DNA of 64,000 nucleotides, from positions 27,280,199 through 27,344,198 of the forward strand of contig CM046864.1 of assembly GCA_025617745.1 (NCBI GenBank), written 5' to 3'. Made by a program: the position numbers and the translations under genes. The notes beneath the pieces were generated by a model. That model was not told the origin of the DNA. It worked only from the letters and a program-made list of their open reading frames with translations, and did no database searches. The first letter of the stretch is position 1. The number at the start of each line of letters is the position of its first letter. The DNA is from Heliocidaris erythrogramma (taxonomy: Eukaryota > Echinodermata > Echinoidea > Camarodonta > Echinometridae). Of the stretch, positions 10,101-25,100 are shown in pieces.

Positions 10101-13100
10101 AATGCTTACAAGGCTCAGGGTGAAATAGCCCCAAAGTTTTCCTTCTGAATTATACATATTTCAACTCTAGCTGTTTCAGTACTTTATAGAGTTTTATGTG
10201 TGTGTTTGGGGTTTTGGGGGTAACATTTTCTATAAAGTACCAGGAATCCATACATCCACATTTTACAAAACAAATTGCACATACACTGTAGCTCTTACAT
10301 TTGTGCAGTCAATTTAAGCATTCTACTCTATAGTTGAACTTCAGAACAGTCCAAGAGTGCAATGTCAGAACAGTTACAGGTTTCATACCATTCCATAGTA
10401 ACACTCATGCGTTAAATTCATCTAATTTATGAAGAGCAATACCATATGTATACCATGTGTGTCACAGCTACTGTGCGTTTACATTCATATAATCTTGGAA
10501 AAAATCATCTACTCAAAAGCAATTTTGCCCTCTTCCCAGGACTTTGAGGCCATGACCCCTAATCTCTTGGCCCGTACCATTGAAACAGTGGAGGGGGGTG
10601 GCCTTGTGGTGATCCTTCTGCGCAGCATGTCGTCCCTCCAGCAGTTGTACACCATGACCATGGATGTTCATTCCCGCTATCGCACAGAATCGCATCAGGA
10701 TGTAGTTGCACGCTTCAACGAACGGTAAGTGACCTTTTTCTTTTCATTCATGGAATTTTTGAGGTGTCTTAGATGAGTGGTTCAAACGCTTGACTGCAGA
10801 TGCGAGGGAGGTGAGTTTGGGCCCCCGGCACATCTCTAATGTCCTTTGCCTAGATATTTATCAACATCTGCCACTCTCCACCCAGGTGTTAAATTGATAC
10901 CTGGTTGGGAGACATTCCTGGAACACTGGGAGTTCTGTAATCAGGAGCCTGACTAAATCCGGGGTAATATTGGAGGGCCTTGAGTACCTAGATTTTTGGA
11001 CATGAGGGCCATGAAAGATTCTTGTTGTCTTACATCAGGCAATCCTTTCAGTCAGGCTGCAGAAGCAGTCAGTATTTGTATTCTATATTCATACTTAGGA
11101 ATGATTGGGGTTTTTATTAATGTATTATATTCTTTATATTTTGGGGGTAATAATTCAGAAATCAATAAATCAAATAACAGGAGATTCGCTAACTGTTAAT
11201 TACTATTAAGCCTGAGTCGAATCGATTGGTTAGCTGGTGTTCGATCGAAGACATCGAATCCCGATTACGTTTTGGCAAATTCGGTGCATCGATTTGTAGT
11301 CCGCCAGATTTTTGACTACCGTAGCCACCATGAAAATATCAAATAAAAAAAGAAACTCCGTAACGTACAGCATATATACAAGCAGAGAACGTGAAGGCGA
11401 CTTCAAAGTTCAAACTGTTGGCTAACTTTCGCTAATTCGCTCGCGGAGGACGTCGCGCTTTACCTGTGCTTTCTCTATGGAAAAATCGTTTTGTCGTTAC
11501 GAACTGAAGTTTACGATAATTTTCTTGCACTCTCTCTGCATTGTCAATTTGACAATTGTATAATTGAACATGATAAATACGGGCATGAGTACGAGTGTTC
11601 CTACTTAATTCGCAATAACTAATATCACACTCTCATCAAATTGGCAATTACTTCTGAATGATCTCTGAAGCTGAATGAAGTCGAGTCTATATTGAGCGAC
11701 GAAAAGTTTATTTCGTATTGTTTTTTTTTTTGGCATCGAACAAACGTGTTCCATTCAGCTCTCCAAAGACAAAGTAAGATTATTAATTCTTTGAATTTGA
11801 ATCACTGTCGGGTGTGTCGACAATGAGCATCGCTTCGTGCGACACTAGTGACATTTTGGCTAGCCATACGGACTAGAAACTTAAGATTTTGGCTCGTCCG
11901 CTGTGATTTTTACTAGCCATTGGCTAGCGGGCCATCGTTAATTTCGAGCAGCGAGAGCCCATACATATGCCCGCGATGCCAGCGGACCGGTCACCGGTGC
12001 ATGGTGCATGGTGCATGCACTGCGTGCAACTGTGTGCAACTCTGTTTTCACCGCACATCATTTATTGATTAACCGGTATTCGATCGAATCAAAGCCGTCG
12101 AATCCCGGTTTATGAAACATTCGATATGACTCGGGCTTAATTACTATATTTATATTTCTACTTATGTACACAGATTCCTGCTATCTCTCTCGTCGTGTAG
12201 TAGCTGCATGGTCGTAGATGACCAGCTCCAGATCCTGCCCTTGTCCTCCCACACACTCAACATCGAAGCCATCCCTCGAAAGACTAAGGTGATTATGAAT
12301 TTGATTCAAATTTTCTGATTTCTAATATTTTTTAATTCACCAACAAACTCACACACAAGTATTTGTATAGAGGTACGGAGGTGCATTAGGCTAGTATACT
12401 CAAGAGCATGTATGTCTACAGACTTTGCTTCATCAAGGCCCTGTTTCATAAAAATAATCAGTGACAAGTTTCGACCAGAAAAACGAATACAAGATATGCA
12501 TACAGAGTAATAGATAAAAGATATATAGAACAAGATAAGACGGAATGGCATGTGGGTCAGGGTTCACACAAAAGAAATTCTTCCCTGTTGCCCGTAGGCA
12601 TGTGAACTCGCACATGCCATTCCGAGAAATATAATAGATATTGCACAATATACATATATAATTATACAAAAGAAAACAAATGATCATCCAGAAAATTATA
12701 GTGAAGCTGAAAAAAATTAATGTATGAAAATGCAATTATTTTCTTCATATGATTTTGCAGGAGGATTCTCAAAGCCCGGCTGAAATTGAACTGAAAGAGT
12801 TGAAAGCATCACTTCAGGACACACAGCCGGTTGGAGCTCTAATCAACTGTGCTAAGACCCTGGACCAGGTCTGTATAAATGCATTTTGATATCGTTGAGT
12901 CCTCGGCAAAAGGAGGTTAGCATGGGGAAGTCCTCGTACACAAACCAAGTAGGAAATGCTGTCAGTGGTAAACCCATGTAAAACTAAATCTCACGAGCAG
13001 CTGCATGTATATAAGAAAGGTCATCAATGCATCGATTAATTTTAAACATTTCTTTCACTCTCCTAAAAATTTAACAATTTTTAGTTACAATGTGTTGTCA

Positions 13101-16100
13101 AGTCAAGTAAAGGTATGTTATGCTTTTGCTGTTGGTTTTTGGAGTTGAACGGCTCTTAAAACACGTTATTTTATGGACATAATACATTATCCTCTGCACA
13201 GGCCAAAGCTCTGCTGAAGTTTGTAGAGGCCATTTCAGAGAAGACACTTCGCAGCACGGTTTCAATGACAGCAGCTAGGGGGCGTGGCAAGTCGGCTGCC
13301 TTGGGATTGGCTATCGCAACTGCTGTGGCCTTTGGGTAAGTTTGATTTAAATTTTAAGGTTTTTAAAGCACTCCATTTTTGCAAAGCAGTATACAGATTT
13401 GACTAATTCGCAAACTAATATCGACTTGGTTTCAAAGCTTGGATCTCCTGGTTACTAGATTGCTGCTTTACAACTGAGTCATCAAGCCTCCCTAGAAAAT
13501 TCCCGATTACAACAAGCAGGTAGAGCTCAACTCCTGAGGAGGATCACTTACCATTTTCAATCCTAGCATTTAAAGGGCAATCCAACCTAGGTAATAAGAT
13601 GATTTGTGTGAAGGCAAAAAAAAACAGAAAAACAGGACGGTGAAAGTTTGAAAGAAATCGGACAAGGAATATGAAAGTTATGGCTGTTTGATAAATGAGA
13701 TCACTACATCTATGCGAAACTCAAATTGGCAATTTTCCTCATTAGTTCAGAGCAACTTGCCATTAAGGTTGGATTTCCCTTTAATCCTGTGAGTAATATC
13801 TATCTAAGATGATGGTTGTCCGTAGTAGCTTCGCTGTTGGTAATAAGCCAGTTCATAATTACCATTTGCACATGTGCAGATGGAGGTCATTTGTACAGAT
13901 TACAGTTGACCTTTGTACGGTGTCATTTTGTACGCACCAAGATGAGTACACCGGTATGACTGCACCAGTATGATTTTACATGTTAAACAAGTAGCGCGTC
14001 CACCAAGACAAATGCGCATGCGCTTACAAATGGGGGTCATTTCAGGGTCAACTGTCTTGTTGTTCTGGCTGATCTTATTCTAGGGGTTAATCATGTTTTT
14101 ATTTTCTTGGATGTAGCCAGAAATTGAGCTGGAAACTAGGTCTCTTCTGCTCCATGACATTCATACTGTCTTTTTTTCCTTATGTTTCAGATACTCCAAT
14201 ATCTTTGTGACCGCGCCGAGCCCAGAGAATATCCGAACCTTGTTTGAATTCATCTTCAAGGGATTTGATGCCCTTGACTACCAGGTGAGCAAGAAAGATT
14301 AAAATATTCACAGGTGAAAGGCTACGTTTTAGAGTCACAAGTTATTACAGTGTGACCCTGTTTCTCTTTTAGTAACAGATCAGTTCTTGAAAGCTATAAA
14401 GCTGAAATCCATCGTTTCAAGATCTTAATACATGAGTTTAAAAATACATACCTGACAACCAATATTATTTAGGAGGAATGCTTCCTATTTTTGGACCTTC
14501 AAACTAATGTTATGAGCCCTCAATTCCTCTCTTTCTATGAAAACTGTGTGAAACCATACAAAATACACAGTATTACTGATTTTGCCTTGCAAGATTTGTT
14601 CCCATGATAAAATAAAGGAAATATGCAGTTTATTTAATATAATGTGAAATTTTTACTCGGGGGCCATCATTCTTTGCTGAAGTGTGAAATCCTGCCCAAC
14701 CTCGTTCACTTTGGAAAGGGGGAGTGAAGGAATTTGTGACAATGTAAAAACTTGATATATATATATATATGTCCATTGAATTTCCATGCTCTGCCTCTCT
14801 AATATTTCTCTCAATCACTTTCTGGATACACTTCTGTTCTCTAAATACACAGGAACATCTTGATTATGAGTTGGTCCAGTCAACCAACCCAGAGTTCAAC
14901 AAGGCTGTCATCAGGGTGAACATCTTCAGAGAACATCGACAGACCATACAGGTAATCATAGAAAAATTAAATGTGACGTCATCATTATTATAATCATCAT
15001 CATGTCCATATAATGTGTGTTTTCCCCTTCACCTTGGGATGGAACGTTTAATTTTCTGTGTTCTGCATTAAATCTGTATTGTACGTATTGGTTTGCTTAG
15101 GTTTGCATATTCATAGTCACATCATTATATACACCGAAAATTCTGTATCTCGTTGGTTAGCTCTTCACTTAGAGACAGAATCGGGCCTTTCGATCTGCTG
15201 TGCAAACCAAATACACATTGACTTACACAGTTTGAACAGTTTGAATACGGCTGCAAGATCTTCAAACAGAGAATACCTTGGACCCTGAATTACCTGAAAA
15301 ACGTATTATTCAGTCAAATTGGTAAGTTGAACCGATTCCTTAAATAGTAGATCCTAGGCCTAACCAATTCAATAATAAAGGAAAAATCAAATTATTGCGA
15401 TTTTCCAACTACCGGTACACGTTAGCGTGTAGTCAGTTTGCACAGCAGAGTGATAGGCCCATTTCTGTCTCTAAGTGAAGAACCAACGAAGAACAACGAG
15501 AGACAGAATTTTCAGTCTAATCATTATATAGAAGTATTTTAATTCCCAGTGTTTGTATATTTGTATACCAATATATATATAAAATTCATGTCCACTTTTT
15601 GACAATAATATACATGTACAGTCAAACCTGTCTATAGCGGCCACCGAAGGGAAACGGAAAAAGTGGCCGCTATAGACAGGTCGGCGGCCATTTTTATTTT
15701 TTTGCACATACACTGTACACGTAACAAAGTTAGTGTACATGCATCCATATATATCACTTAGGAAAACAAGCCATAGATCAACAGATTTGACGTAAAACAT
15801 GTCATATGATATATAAATGCTAAAATAACATGCTTTGTTGTCAATAAATGAGAAAAACAATAGATATACGAGTAATCTGTGTAAAATGAATTTTCCCTCA
15901 AATTACCACGTACGTACCACCCGCGGTAGACTGCTGTTCTTGATTTTTATAGTCTAAAAACGATGTCTAATCATGCTTTTGCTTCCTGTCAAAAAATTAC
16001 AATAATAAGTTTATCTTTTGAATAAAATCGTGCAATCAATTTTCATTCAATAAATATTTGCCTTTTGAATGGTTTAAAAGAAGTTTTAACTGTTTTTGAG

Positions 16101-19100
16101 AACAGGCGATAGAAGGTGCTCGCTTGCATTCGTCGAAAGTGCGAACGTCGACAATGGCCTGGACCGCCGCGCCGGTGGACGATCCGAGTCGAGTTTTCAC
16201 GCCGTTTTTCAGCAGGACAATCTCTCGTACATGAAATCGTCCTTATTGATCTTTAAAAAAAATAATACTTGGGTAGTATTTTATTATTTTCACTTTCTAA
16301 AAAAATCACTCCTTTATTATTTTTTTCAAAAGTTTTAACGCTTTAAATTTTTTTTTTATAAATCTTTTAAAAATACAAAATTATATTGAAGTGAACGAGC
16401 CTGTGCTATATTGCGCAATGGCTATCAATGCAATGCCGACCGCGATAGCTTAGGAGAACAATACAACTAAAGTGCAGGGGATTGCAGCTGGATGGTGCAA
16501 AGATTACGTAAACGAACAATACTAGTGCTTAATTCTTACTAAAAAGACTTTTAATCTCTAATCAGTCGGCAATGTGGTGAAACTATTAGATCTTCATGGC
16601 CATTGTAGAATCTATTCACGATGTTTGTGCGAGAGTGTGACTGAGCTAGGACTCGGTAAACACATCGCGCCTATGGCAAAAACTACTTTTTTGTGCATGA
16701 AGCTACGGCTCAACTCGATATTAGTGGCCGCTATACGCGGTCAGATATTGTCCGAGGGATACATAATGGGTGGCCGCTGGCCGCGTTAGGCAGGTGACCG
16801 CTATATGCAGGGTCTACAACACAGTAATTTCCTGCGAGGGATTTTTTGGTGGCCGCTATAAGCAGGTGGCCGCTATAGACAGGTGGCCGCTAAGACAGGT
16901 TTGACTGTACATGTATAATTGATATGTCCTCAACCTCATGCACTGATTTCATACCACAGTACATCCACCCTGGTGACGCCCACAAGTTGAGCCAAGCTGA
17001 GCTGGTGGTGATTGATGAGGCAGCTGCCATTCCGCTTCCTCTTGTAAAGGATCTCCTTGGACCTTACCTGGTGTTCATGTCTTCAACAATCAATGGGTAT
17101 GAGAGATTGGTGGTGGTAATAATAATTATAATAGCTACATTTATATTGTGCCCATATCCATCCCAGAGGATGCTCAAGGCGCCTCCAAAGGAGTATTATT
17201 ACCCTGGCTTTAGCCCAGCTGCCCTTAGGCGCTGAAAGCATTCAAGGAATAAATTCCTACCAGGAACCATGAGATCCACAGTCTGGTGACGCATCCACTA
17301 TACCACGGCACCTCTAGAGATTGGGGTGGTGGCAGGCTCCTCGGCGGAATAAAGTATACGCATGGTTCAAATTGACAGAAACATGGCTTTCTTGAATCCT
17401 ATGGGGGTGATCTGAGAGGACCAAAGCAATTTTGCAGGTTGAAAGTATGCACCGACATATTTCTTGGTCATATTAATTGCAATATGGCCTTATGACATCA
17501 CAGGGAGGTGGTTTGGGAGGACCAAAACAACTTTGGAGATTGAAAGTAGGCATTGACTGATTCATTACCCTTGTTGGGGGAATCTACACATGGTTTTTAT
17601 TTTCTGAAATTCCTCACCCTTGATATCAACACCAAGGGTGTTATGTACTGGCAAGATTGCTGGGTGGTGGTGGTGGTTGTGGTCGTCATAGTCATGGTTG
17701 TTGTGATGATGATTGTATAGTTGTTAGTAATGATAGTGGTAGAAGTGGTGAATTGCTTGGTAGTGAAGGATCACCCTCATTTGGTACCTGTCTCCACATC
17801 TTCGATCATCAGTGAGAAAGAGATGTGTGTGGTAGTAAGGGTGTTGACTGTGATGGTGGTTGTTTACAGGTAGCCATAATATGAAAAGAATATTTAAAAA
17901 AAATAATGCCCAGCCGTGAAGGGAGATGGGAAGGTCGTGTGTTTGAACCCCGGCGCGGCACTACTGTTCTTTGGCAAGACATTAATCTACATTTGCCACT
18001 CTCCACCCAGGTGTTAAATGGGTACCAGCAGGAATTAATTCCTTGAATGCTGTGAGCAACGGAATCGGTAGCCTAGCTAGAGCCGGGGTAATATTGGAGC
18101 GCCTCGAGCACCATTCATGGTGGATATGAGCGCTTTATAAATATCCAATATTATTATTATTATTATTAAAATTGGATGTGTGAGGTTCGCATTTATGGAG
18201 CCAACAAAAAAAAATACATCAATTTGATTTGATTTATTGGTTTCTGCATCATTTTTTTAACATACATTTTTCAGGCATGGTATAGATCTTATACATACAT
18301 GTAGTACATAACTGTACTTGTTGAATTCACAATTGAATACATAATTGAATACATTGACAATACATTGTTCACATTTATTATGGAAGTAATTAAAAATTAC
18401 ATTAACCCTTTCCAGACAACTGACCACATTTTGTAGTTTGGTTCAATAACTTCTGATTTGGAGCTCTAAAAAAATATACCAGATGCAGGAGTAGAATAAG
18501 CAAAAATTTTCTGCACACATTGTGTCCATTTTTGTTACATGACCATATTGCATTTAATGCCAGGAATTTTGAAAAGGAGAATAAGCTTCAAAATCCTTAG
18601 ATTGGCAACATATTGAGAGGTTCAAAATCACTGTTTTTTATCGAAAATTGGCAATTTTTTCAACTTTCAAGTTTGTAACTACGTTTTTATTTTTTTCAAA
18701 GACAATACATTTTATTAGAACCATGTAGCACTAAAAGAAAAATATTATTTTTGCCAATTTGAAGAACAAAATGTGATCAATTTAGCCCTTAAATTATTCC
18801 TGTCATGACAGGGTTGAGAGTTCATTGTTTCTTGAATGACTCATGTTAATACATTTTTGTCCATTTTTCTATGAGTATTATTCAACATGGTATAATTGTC
18901 TCGCAGGTATGAAGGTACAGGCAGATCTCTCTCCCTCAAGCTCCTTCAGCAGCTCAGAAAGCAGAACGCAACGTTTGGTGTCAGCAGCTCTGCTGCAAAC
19001 AAGGCAACCACTTCATCGTCAACAGGGTCTTCCGTCTCAGGTAAAGTTGTGAATGGGTCACTGGATAATGATAATGACATAATGGTACTGATGATGATAA

Positions 19101-22100
19101 TGGTTATGTTCATGATGATGATAGTGATATTGACAGTGAAGTAATGATAATGATATGGTATTAAATGATAATGAAATGAAATGGCAATGATTATTATTTT
19201 CTTTATAATTATGATTATTACAATCATATTGGATATGATACAAATGAATGATGTTAAGAATAAAGTTTGTGAAATGAATGAATTTTTAAGGAAAGTTAAA
19301 CACATCGTGCTGTCCCCCAAGGATCACTCCTTGGTCCTTTGCTGTTCATACTTTACTTTGAGCAATGACTTCAGTGGTTTCATCCCTTTTTGATCAAGAT
19401 CAAGAGAAAGAAAATATTGCCTGCTCCATTGCCTTTTTAAGGCCTTAATGTAAACGATTATTTGAATTGAAACAGCAGACTAGCTTGCATGGTTGATTTG
19501 GGTTAGAACCAAAACAAAGATCTGCAACTTTGTTTCCTGTGTTCAGGTCGTGTGCTACACGAGGTGACGTTGGAGGAGTCGATACGTTACAGTGGAGGTG
19601 ACAGCGTGGAGAAATGGCTGAATGAGCTCTTATGTCTCAATGTAGCGGAGGTCCAGCGTGTATCGTCCGGTTGCCCTCTTCCTGCCGATTGTGACTTATA
19701 TCCTTTTGACGCCTATACCTGTAATTCTGCCAATGATGATGACATTAGAGCAGGGTCATGGATAAGATATTAAGGGCTGCTTTCTAACCGAACTGAATTT
19801 GACACTCATGCTCTATGATGTTATGCATTGGTGCATATTAGAGTAGACATTACTTTTTTGTTTGTTCTCATACAAGTGAACGCTCTCTTACAGATAAATT
19901 GGCGCATGCCCTCGGACCTTATTTCTCATGTTCATTGTTTTAATGTTGAGTATTATGACATTTTTTTTTTAAGTGATCTTGAAACAGCATTTAGTAGGAG
20001 AACTTCCTGAAATTCATTCTGAATTTTCTATCACGCATCCGTCAAGAACTCTTGTGTTCCTTTGTTTTCATTTTTTCCATACCTTGTATAATAACATGGT
20101 GTAAGACAAGATGAAATATGTTTAATAATAGAAAATAATGCAATGATATGCTTCAGGGTTAAGTCCTTGACTCCCCTGCACATACTACATCAATAGAGAC
20201 ACACTGTTCAGCTATCACAAGGCTTCTGAGTTGTTTCTTCAGAGATTGATGTCCATCTATGTTGCTGCACATTATAAGGTGAGAATACAACATATTTCAT
20301 TTTCCTAACCCATTCAGTATTAAAGAGTTTTCCAGCAGGCGGAATGGATCACCTTATCCTATTCAAATTGGCAACATCTATTTACTCACTTGTTCTGTGA
20401 ATTTCATCAGTGGGGATGAAAATGATTTGAAAATGACTAATAAGATAATAATTATAATAATAATAATGATAATAATAATAATGATATAATAATAGAATAA
20501 ATTAATAGGGATGACTCTGAAAAAGAGTATATGTGTATATATCTCCCACTGAAAAGTAGAAAAAAAAGACATTCTTCACTTGCTAACAGATGGAAACTGA
20601 GAAGCAGGAGACAATTTGAAAGAAAGAAATTGTTAGCACATATTCACAAGTATAAAGTACATTTTGTGAACAATATGATAAACCTGTCCAATTTTTTTCT
20701 TTGTTTATAGAACACTCCAAATGATCTTCAGCTGCTGTCTGATGCACCGGCTCATCATATCTTCTGTCTCTTAGGACCTGTGAAACAAACACAGAACAAC
20801 CTACCAGAAATACTATGTGTCTTACAGGTATAGTAGAGAGAGAGAGAGAGAGAGAGAAAGATGCATACAGACAAACTCTCTGTTAGACCAATGAAACCAA
20901 TACAGAACAGTCTACCAGAAATACTGTGATGTTTTACAAGTATAGTATAGATGGGCTAGAGAGGGAGGCAGAGAGAGAGAGAGAGAGAGAGATGGAAAGA
21001 AAGGGAGAGGAAGAGAGACAGAAAGAGAGAGAGAGTGAGAGTGTGAGTGAGCGAGAAGATGGGTGGTGGTTCGACGGTTTACAAAAGCTGAAGATACAGA
21101 GACAAAGAGATAACAAAAACACATAGAAAACGGTGTATACATGTATATATACATGTAGGTAATGCGTGAAAGAGAGAGAGAGAGAGAGAGAGAGATGGAC
21201 AGACAGAGATACAAATAGGGAGATATAGAAAGAAACAAAAGAGACAAAGAGAAAAGTAGGAATGGAGAGACAAAACAGAGAAAGAGAGATGTATAGATAG
21301 AGAGAGGGGGTTACAGAGAAAAGAATGAGGACATAAGTAGAAAATATGAAACACAATAATGAACGAGAGGAATTAAGATAATCAGTAGAGTCAATTTCAT
21401 CTGTAGTGAATTATTCAATTGTACTTCCACTTGTAGGTATGTTTGGAGGGAGAGATATCCAAAGAAACAATAATGAGCAGTCTCAGTAGAGGAAAGAGAG
21501 CGTCTGGTGATCTGATTCCGTGGACAGTCTCACAACAGGTAAGTATATACAGCTTTCATTAGAGATGTGATTGGTCACCAGTCTAAGGAGAAGCAACAAA
21601 GATTTTTGTGCTTTATTGGATACATTTGATTTCTATTTTGATTTTGACTTTACACTGTACATTCAAATACATTTTCAGTTACAACTTTTATTCTGATCAT
21701 GATGTTTAGTTTGCTGTCAATTTTTTATTGTGATTTTGATATTGATTTTGAATTTGATATTGATTCCTAGTTTCAAGACAATGACTTCCCAAGCCTGTCA
21801 GGAGGGAGAGTGGTGAGAATAGCAACACATCCAGACTACCAAGGGGTAAGAGTCAATCTACTAGTCTTATCATTCTTAAAAATAATAATAATAATAATAA
21901 TAACAATAATAATAATGATGATGATGATGATAATAGTAATAATATGTCTTGTTTACCCAGGGTAGCCTCATCAGAAATATATATTGTTCTCCCTGAGGGC
22001 CCTGCAGTCATATTATTACCCCAGCTTTTAGAACCAAGAATTGTTTCCCCTTCTTGAAATTGACGAGTCACAGAGAAATCATGGAACACAGTTCGTATAA

Positions 22101-25100
22101 AAATAAGCAATTTGGGAAACAGAACCATAACTGAAATTGTGTATCCTAAAGTCTTGTATGCAGTTTATATGTTTGTAAATTTGTGGGTAAACTCATTGGT
22201 GCTGTATGGGTAAAATAATCCTTTACAATGGAGTTGAGTTAGTCGAGTGGTTTAAACACCGAACTGCTGATCATGGACTTGGATGGAGCTGATGTCTTTT
22301 TGCAAGACATTAGTCTGTATTTGCCACTCTCCACCCAGGTGTTTTAAGGGTACCTGCTGGGAAGGAGTTCTTGAAAGCTATGAGCAATGAAACAAAAGCC
22401 CAGCTGGAGTTGGGGTTATATTGGAGCACCTTGATCACATTTTGTGGTGGATATGAGCGCTATTCAAGTATCCAATATTATTAGTAATTGTTTCATTGTC
22501 ACCTGCCTTCGGTCCAGTGATCGCAAGACGGCAGACAGCAATTAGAAACAGTGTGACTGATCACTTGGCTTGAGAAAGTCCACAGTGGACGAAAGCTTGC
22601 TTACAAAATTTAAGTTTGGTAGAAGCTTAAATAAACTACAATCGTATAACTGTTTCTTATTGAAGTCTCTTTTTTTATTTGCCTTCTATTTTTTGAAGAT
22701 GGGGTATGGAAGCAGAGCTCTTAGTCTTCTTCAGAAGTACTATCAAGGAGAGTTCCCCAGCATGACAGAAACCTCTGACACAAAGACTATCACTACAGTG
22801 GAAAAAGAGGTAAGCTTATCCTACCTTTTTTTTTAAATGCAGACCCACTTTTTGTTCATTTAGTCCTTGAAGTATTTTAAACTAAAAAATGTACTCAGTT
22901 CAGTGTTTTCAAACTGCATTCTGGGGAGCATTTCATCAAGTGTTTTGTCAGTGATTTTTACTGACAAATTTGCTCTCAGCCAATCAGATGCAAGGATTTC
23001 AGTAGCTTATAACAGCTGTCGGTAAAAATCACTAACAAAACACTTGATGAAATGCTCCCCTGTGTTCTAGAACGTGTCTGCAAAGCCACCCATCTACATT
23101 GGCCACTTTTCTTGTTCCCCTGACTGTTCAGCAGCTTTTACTTGCACATAGGTGAATGCAATATGATATCGTAGAAATCTTAGGGAGAAAGCGTCCATTT
23201 GTGAACTGGGTCATCAGACTGTTTCTCTTGTCCTTTATCAGGCTGTGGATTTGCTTGAAGAGGTGATCGTCCCAAGGAAGAACTTGCCCCCTCTCTTGTC
23301 CAAATTGAGCGAGAGACCAGCAGAGAAACTCGACTATCTTGGTGTCTCGTATGGTCTGACAGCAAATTTGCTCAAGTAAGTTGTAAAATTAAATGCCGTG
23401 CTGATGATGGAATTTTTTTGAGGTAATCTTAAATTCATGCTTCATATACAGACAAAGAATAAAAATAAAATAGAAAAATATACTTGCTTGACTGCATGTA
23501 TTTGTCAATCTTGTATGGAAAGTTACTTTAGATTATTAATATGTATCCTTTGTTCAATTCAATTCAATTCTCATTTATTTCATTTTCAATTAAACAAATA
23601 CAAAATATGTCATAATCGAAATTAGAAAATGAAATGGGGAACTACATAAATAAAGCCCTTGGGCCTTGTACAAGCATAGATCCCTACAAATATTGCGAAA
23701 TTTATATAGACAACAAATTTATAGATACATTGAGAATGCATTTGTCTACCTAGCTAACATCAGTTATGTAGAGAAATCTGCAAAATACAAAGTAACAAAA
23801 TATTTTGATATGCAAATTATTGTTTCTTTTCAAGCATTCTTGTTTTTTGTTTGTTTTGGGGGTTTTTCTCCCCAGGTTCTGGAGGAAAGCCGGCTATCTT
23901 CCAGTCTACCTGAGACAGACCCCTGTAAGTCTCTGTTATCTTTGTACTCTCTGGTTGGATGTACAATTACAAGTAAATTATAGTATAGTGTCCTTTAACC
24001 CGTTGACTACTGAACTGTTTAACTCTCATAGACTTAATACAGGAGCCACCCGGTTCCCATAGTCTATGGGTTAAGTGCTGCCCATGGGCCATATCCATAC
24101 TGCTAGATGATTCCTTCTGACCTGCTTAAATTTCAAAATAGGAAGGGCTCCGATGGGGGAAGCAGGTTTTTTATGTTATGTCTGTAAATGTACATTGTAC
24201 ATGTCCATGTAAGTCAAATGGTTACATTATGTAATGTTTTCATTCTTTTATTGTTTATATGCTAAAGTTTCTAACAATAAGCCATTGGGAATAGCAGGGC
24301 ATAGGAGATGTGCGTAAAGTGGAACCTCGTTATAAAGAACACTGTTAACAAACTCACGTTTTAATAAGGTGATTTTGCCAGTTCCACTTCCTTATATTCT
24401 ATTGTTTTATGGCCTAATATAACAAGGTTTGGATATAAAGAGGTAATTTCCATGGTCCCAAGGAGTTTGTTATAACGAGGTTCGACTGTATTTGTTTGAA
24501 GAAGTGTGCTAAAGTCTTAAAGTGATTTGGTAACTTTGTAGGGGCTTGATAAAATCTGAGCTGCCTGGCCTTACATGCTATCAGTGTATGTAATATGGTG
24601 TAAAAATGAAGCCCAGGGGGAAAAAAAGCACTTCAAAATCATCATATCCTTCACAAAAGTAAACATATGCAAGTGACCGGAAATGCCAGACTCATTTTTC
24701 CCCATAGACTCAGTGTTAGACTAAAGCGTATGGCCATACGCTTTCGTAAATGGGAGTATTCAGTCATAGATATCTTAATAATAGCATTATATATTTGAAA
24801 ACCTTTCTATGCCTGGCTATTTATTTATCCTTCTGAACATCATTATACAAGACCGATATCAAAATTCAACAATTTATTAAATCAAGCCACCGCAAAGTTA
24901 CCAAATTCCTTTACAATAAAATCTCACTTCCTCACATACAACAGCAGTGACAGGACATTTCCAGTTACCATAACAATTCATATACATGAACCCTATTTTG
25001 CTTTTTGTAACAACAGAATGATCTGACAGGAGAGCACTCGTGTATCATGTTGAAGACTGTGCAGGAATCAGCCACAGAGGGCGCCGATCAAGATACATGG

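Noticed and set aside
10764..10840. Functional tRNA gene
   Set aside because: A- and B-box-like pieces exist but no cloverleaf can be drawn; the sequence continues into the SINE body.
19547..19773. Extension of NAT10 exon 12 to a stop at 19771
   Set aside because: Reading through gives PFDAYTCNSAND, unlike any NAT10, while the AT-AC junction restores the conserved sequence.
20912..21356. Long Ser/Leu-rich open frames on the - strand
   Set aside because: Direct translations of CT/GA microsatellite DNA in NAT10 intron 14.
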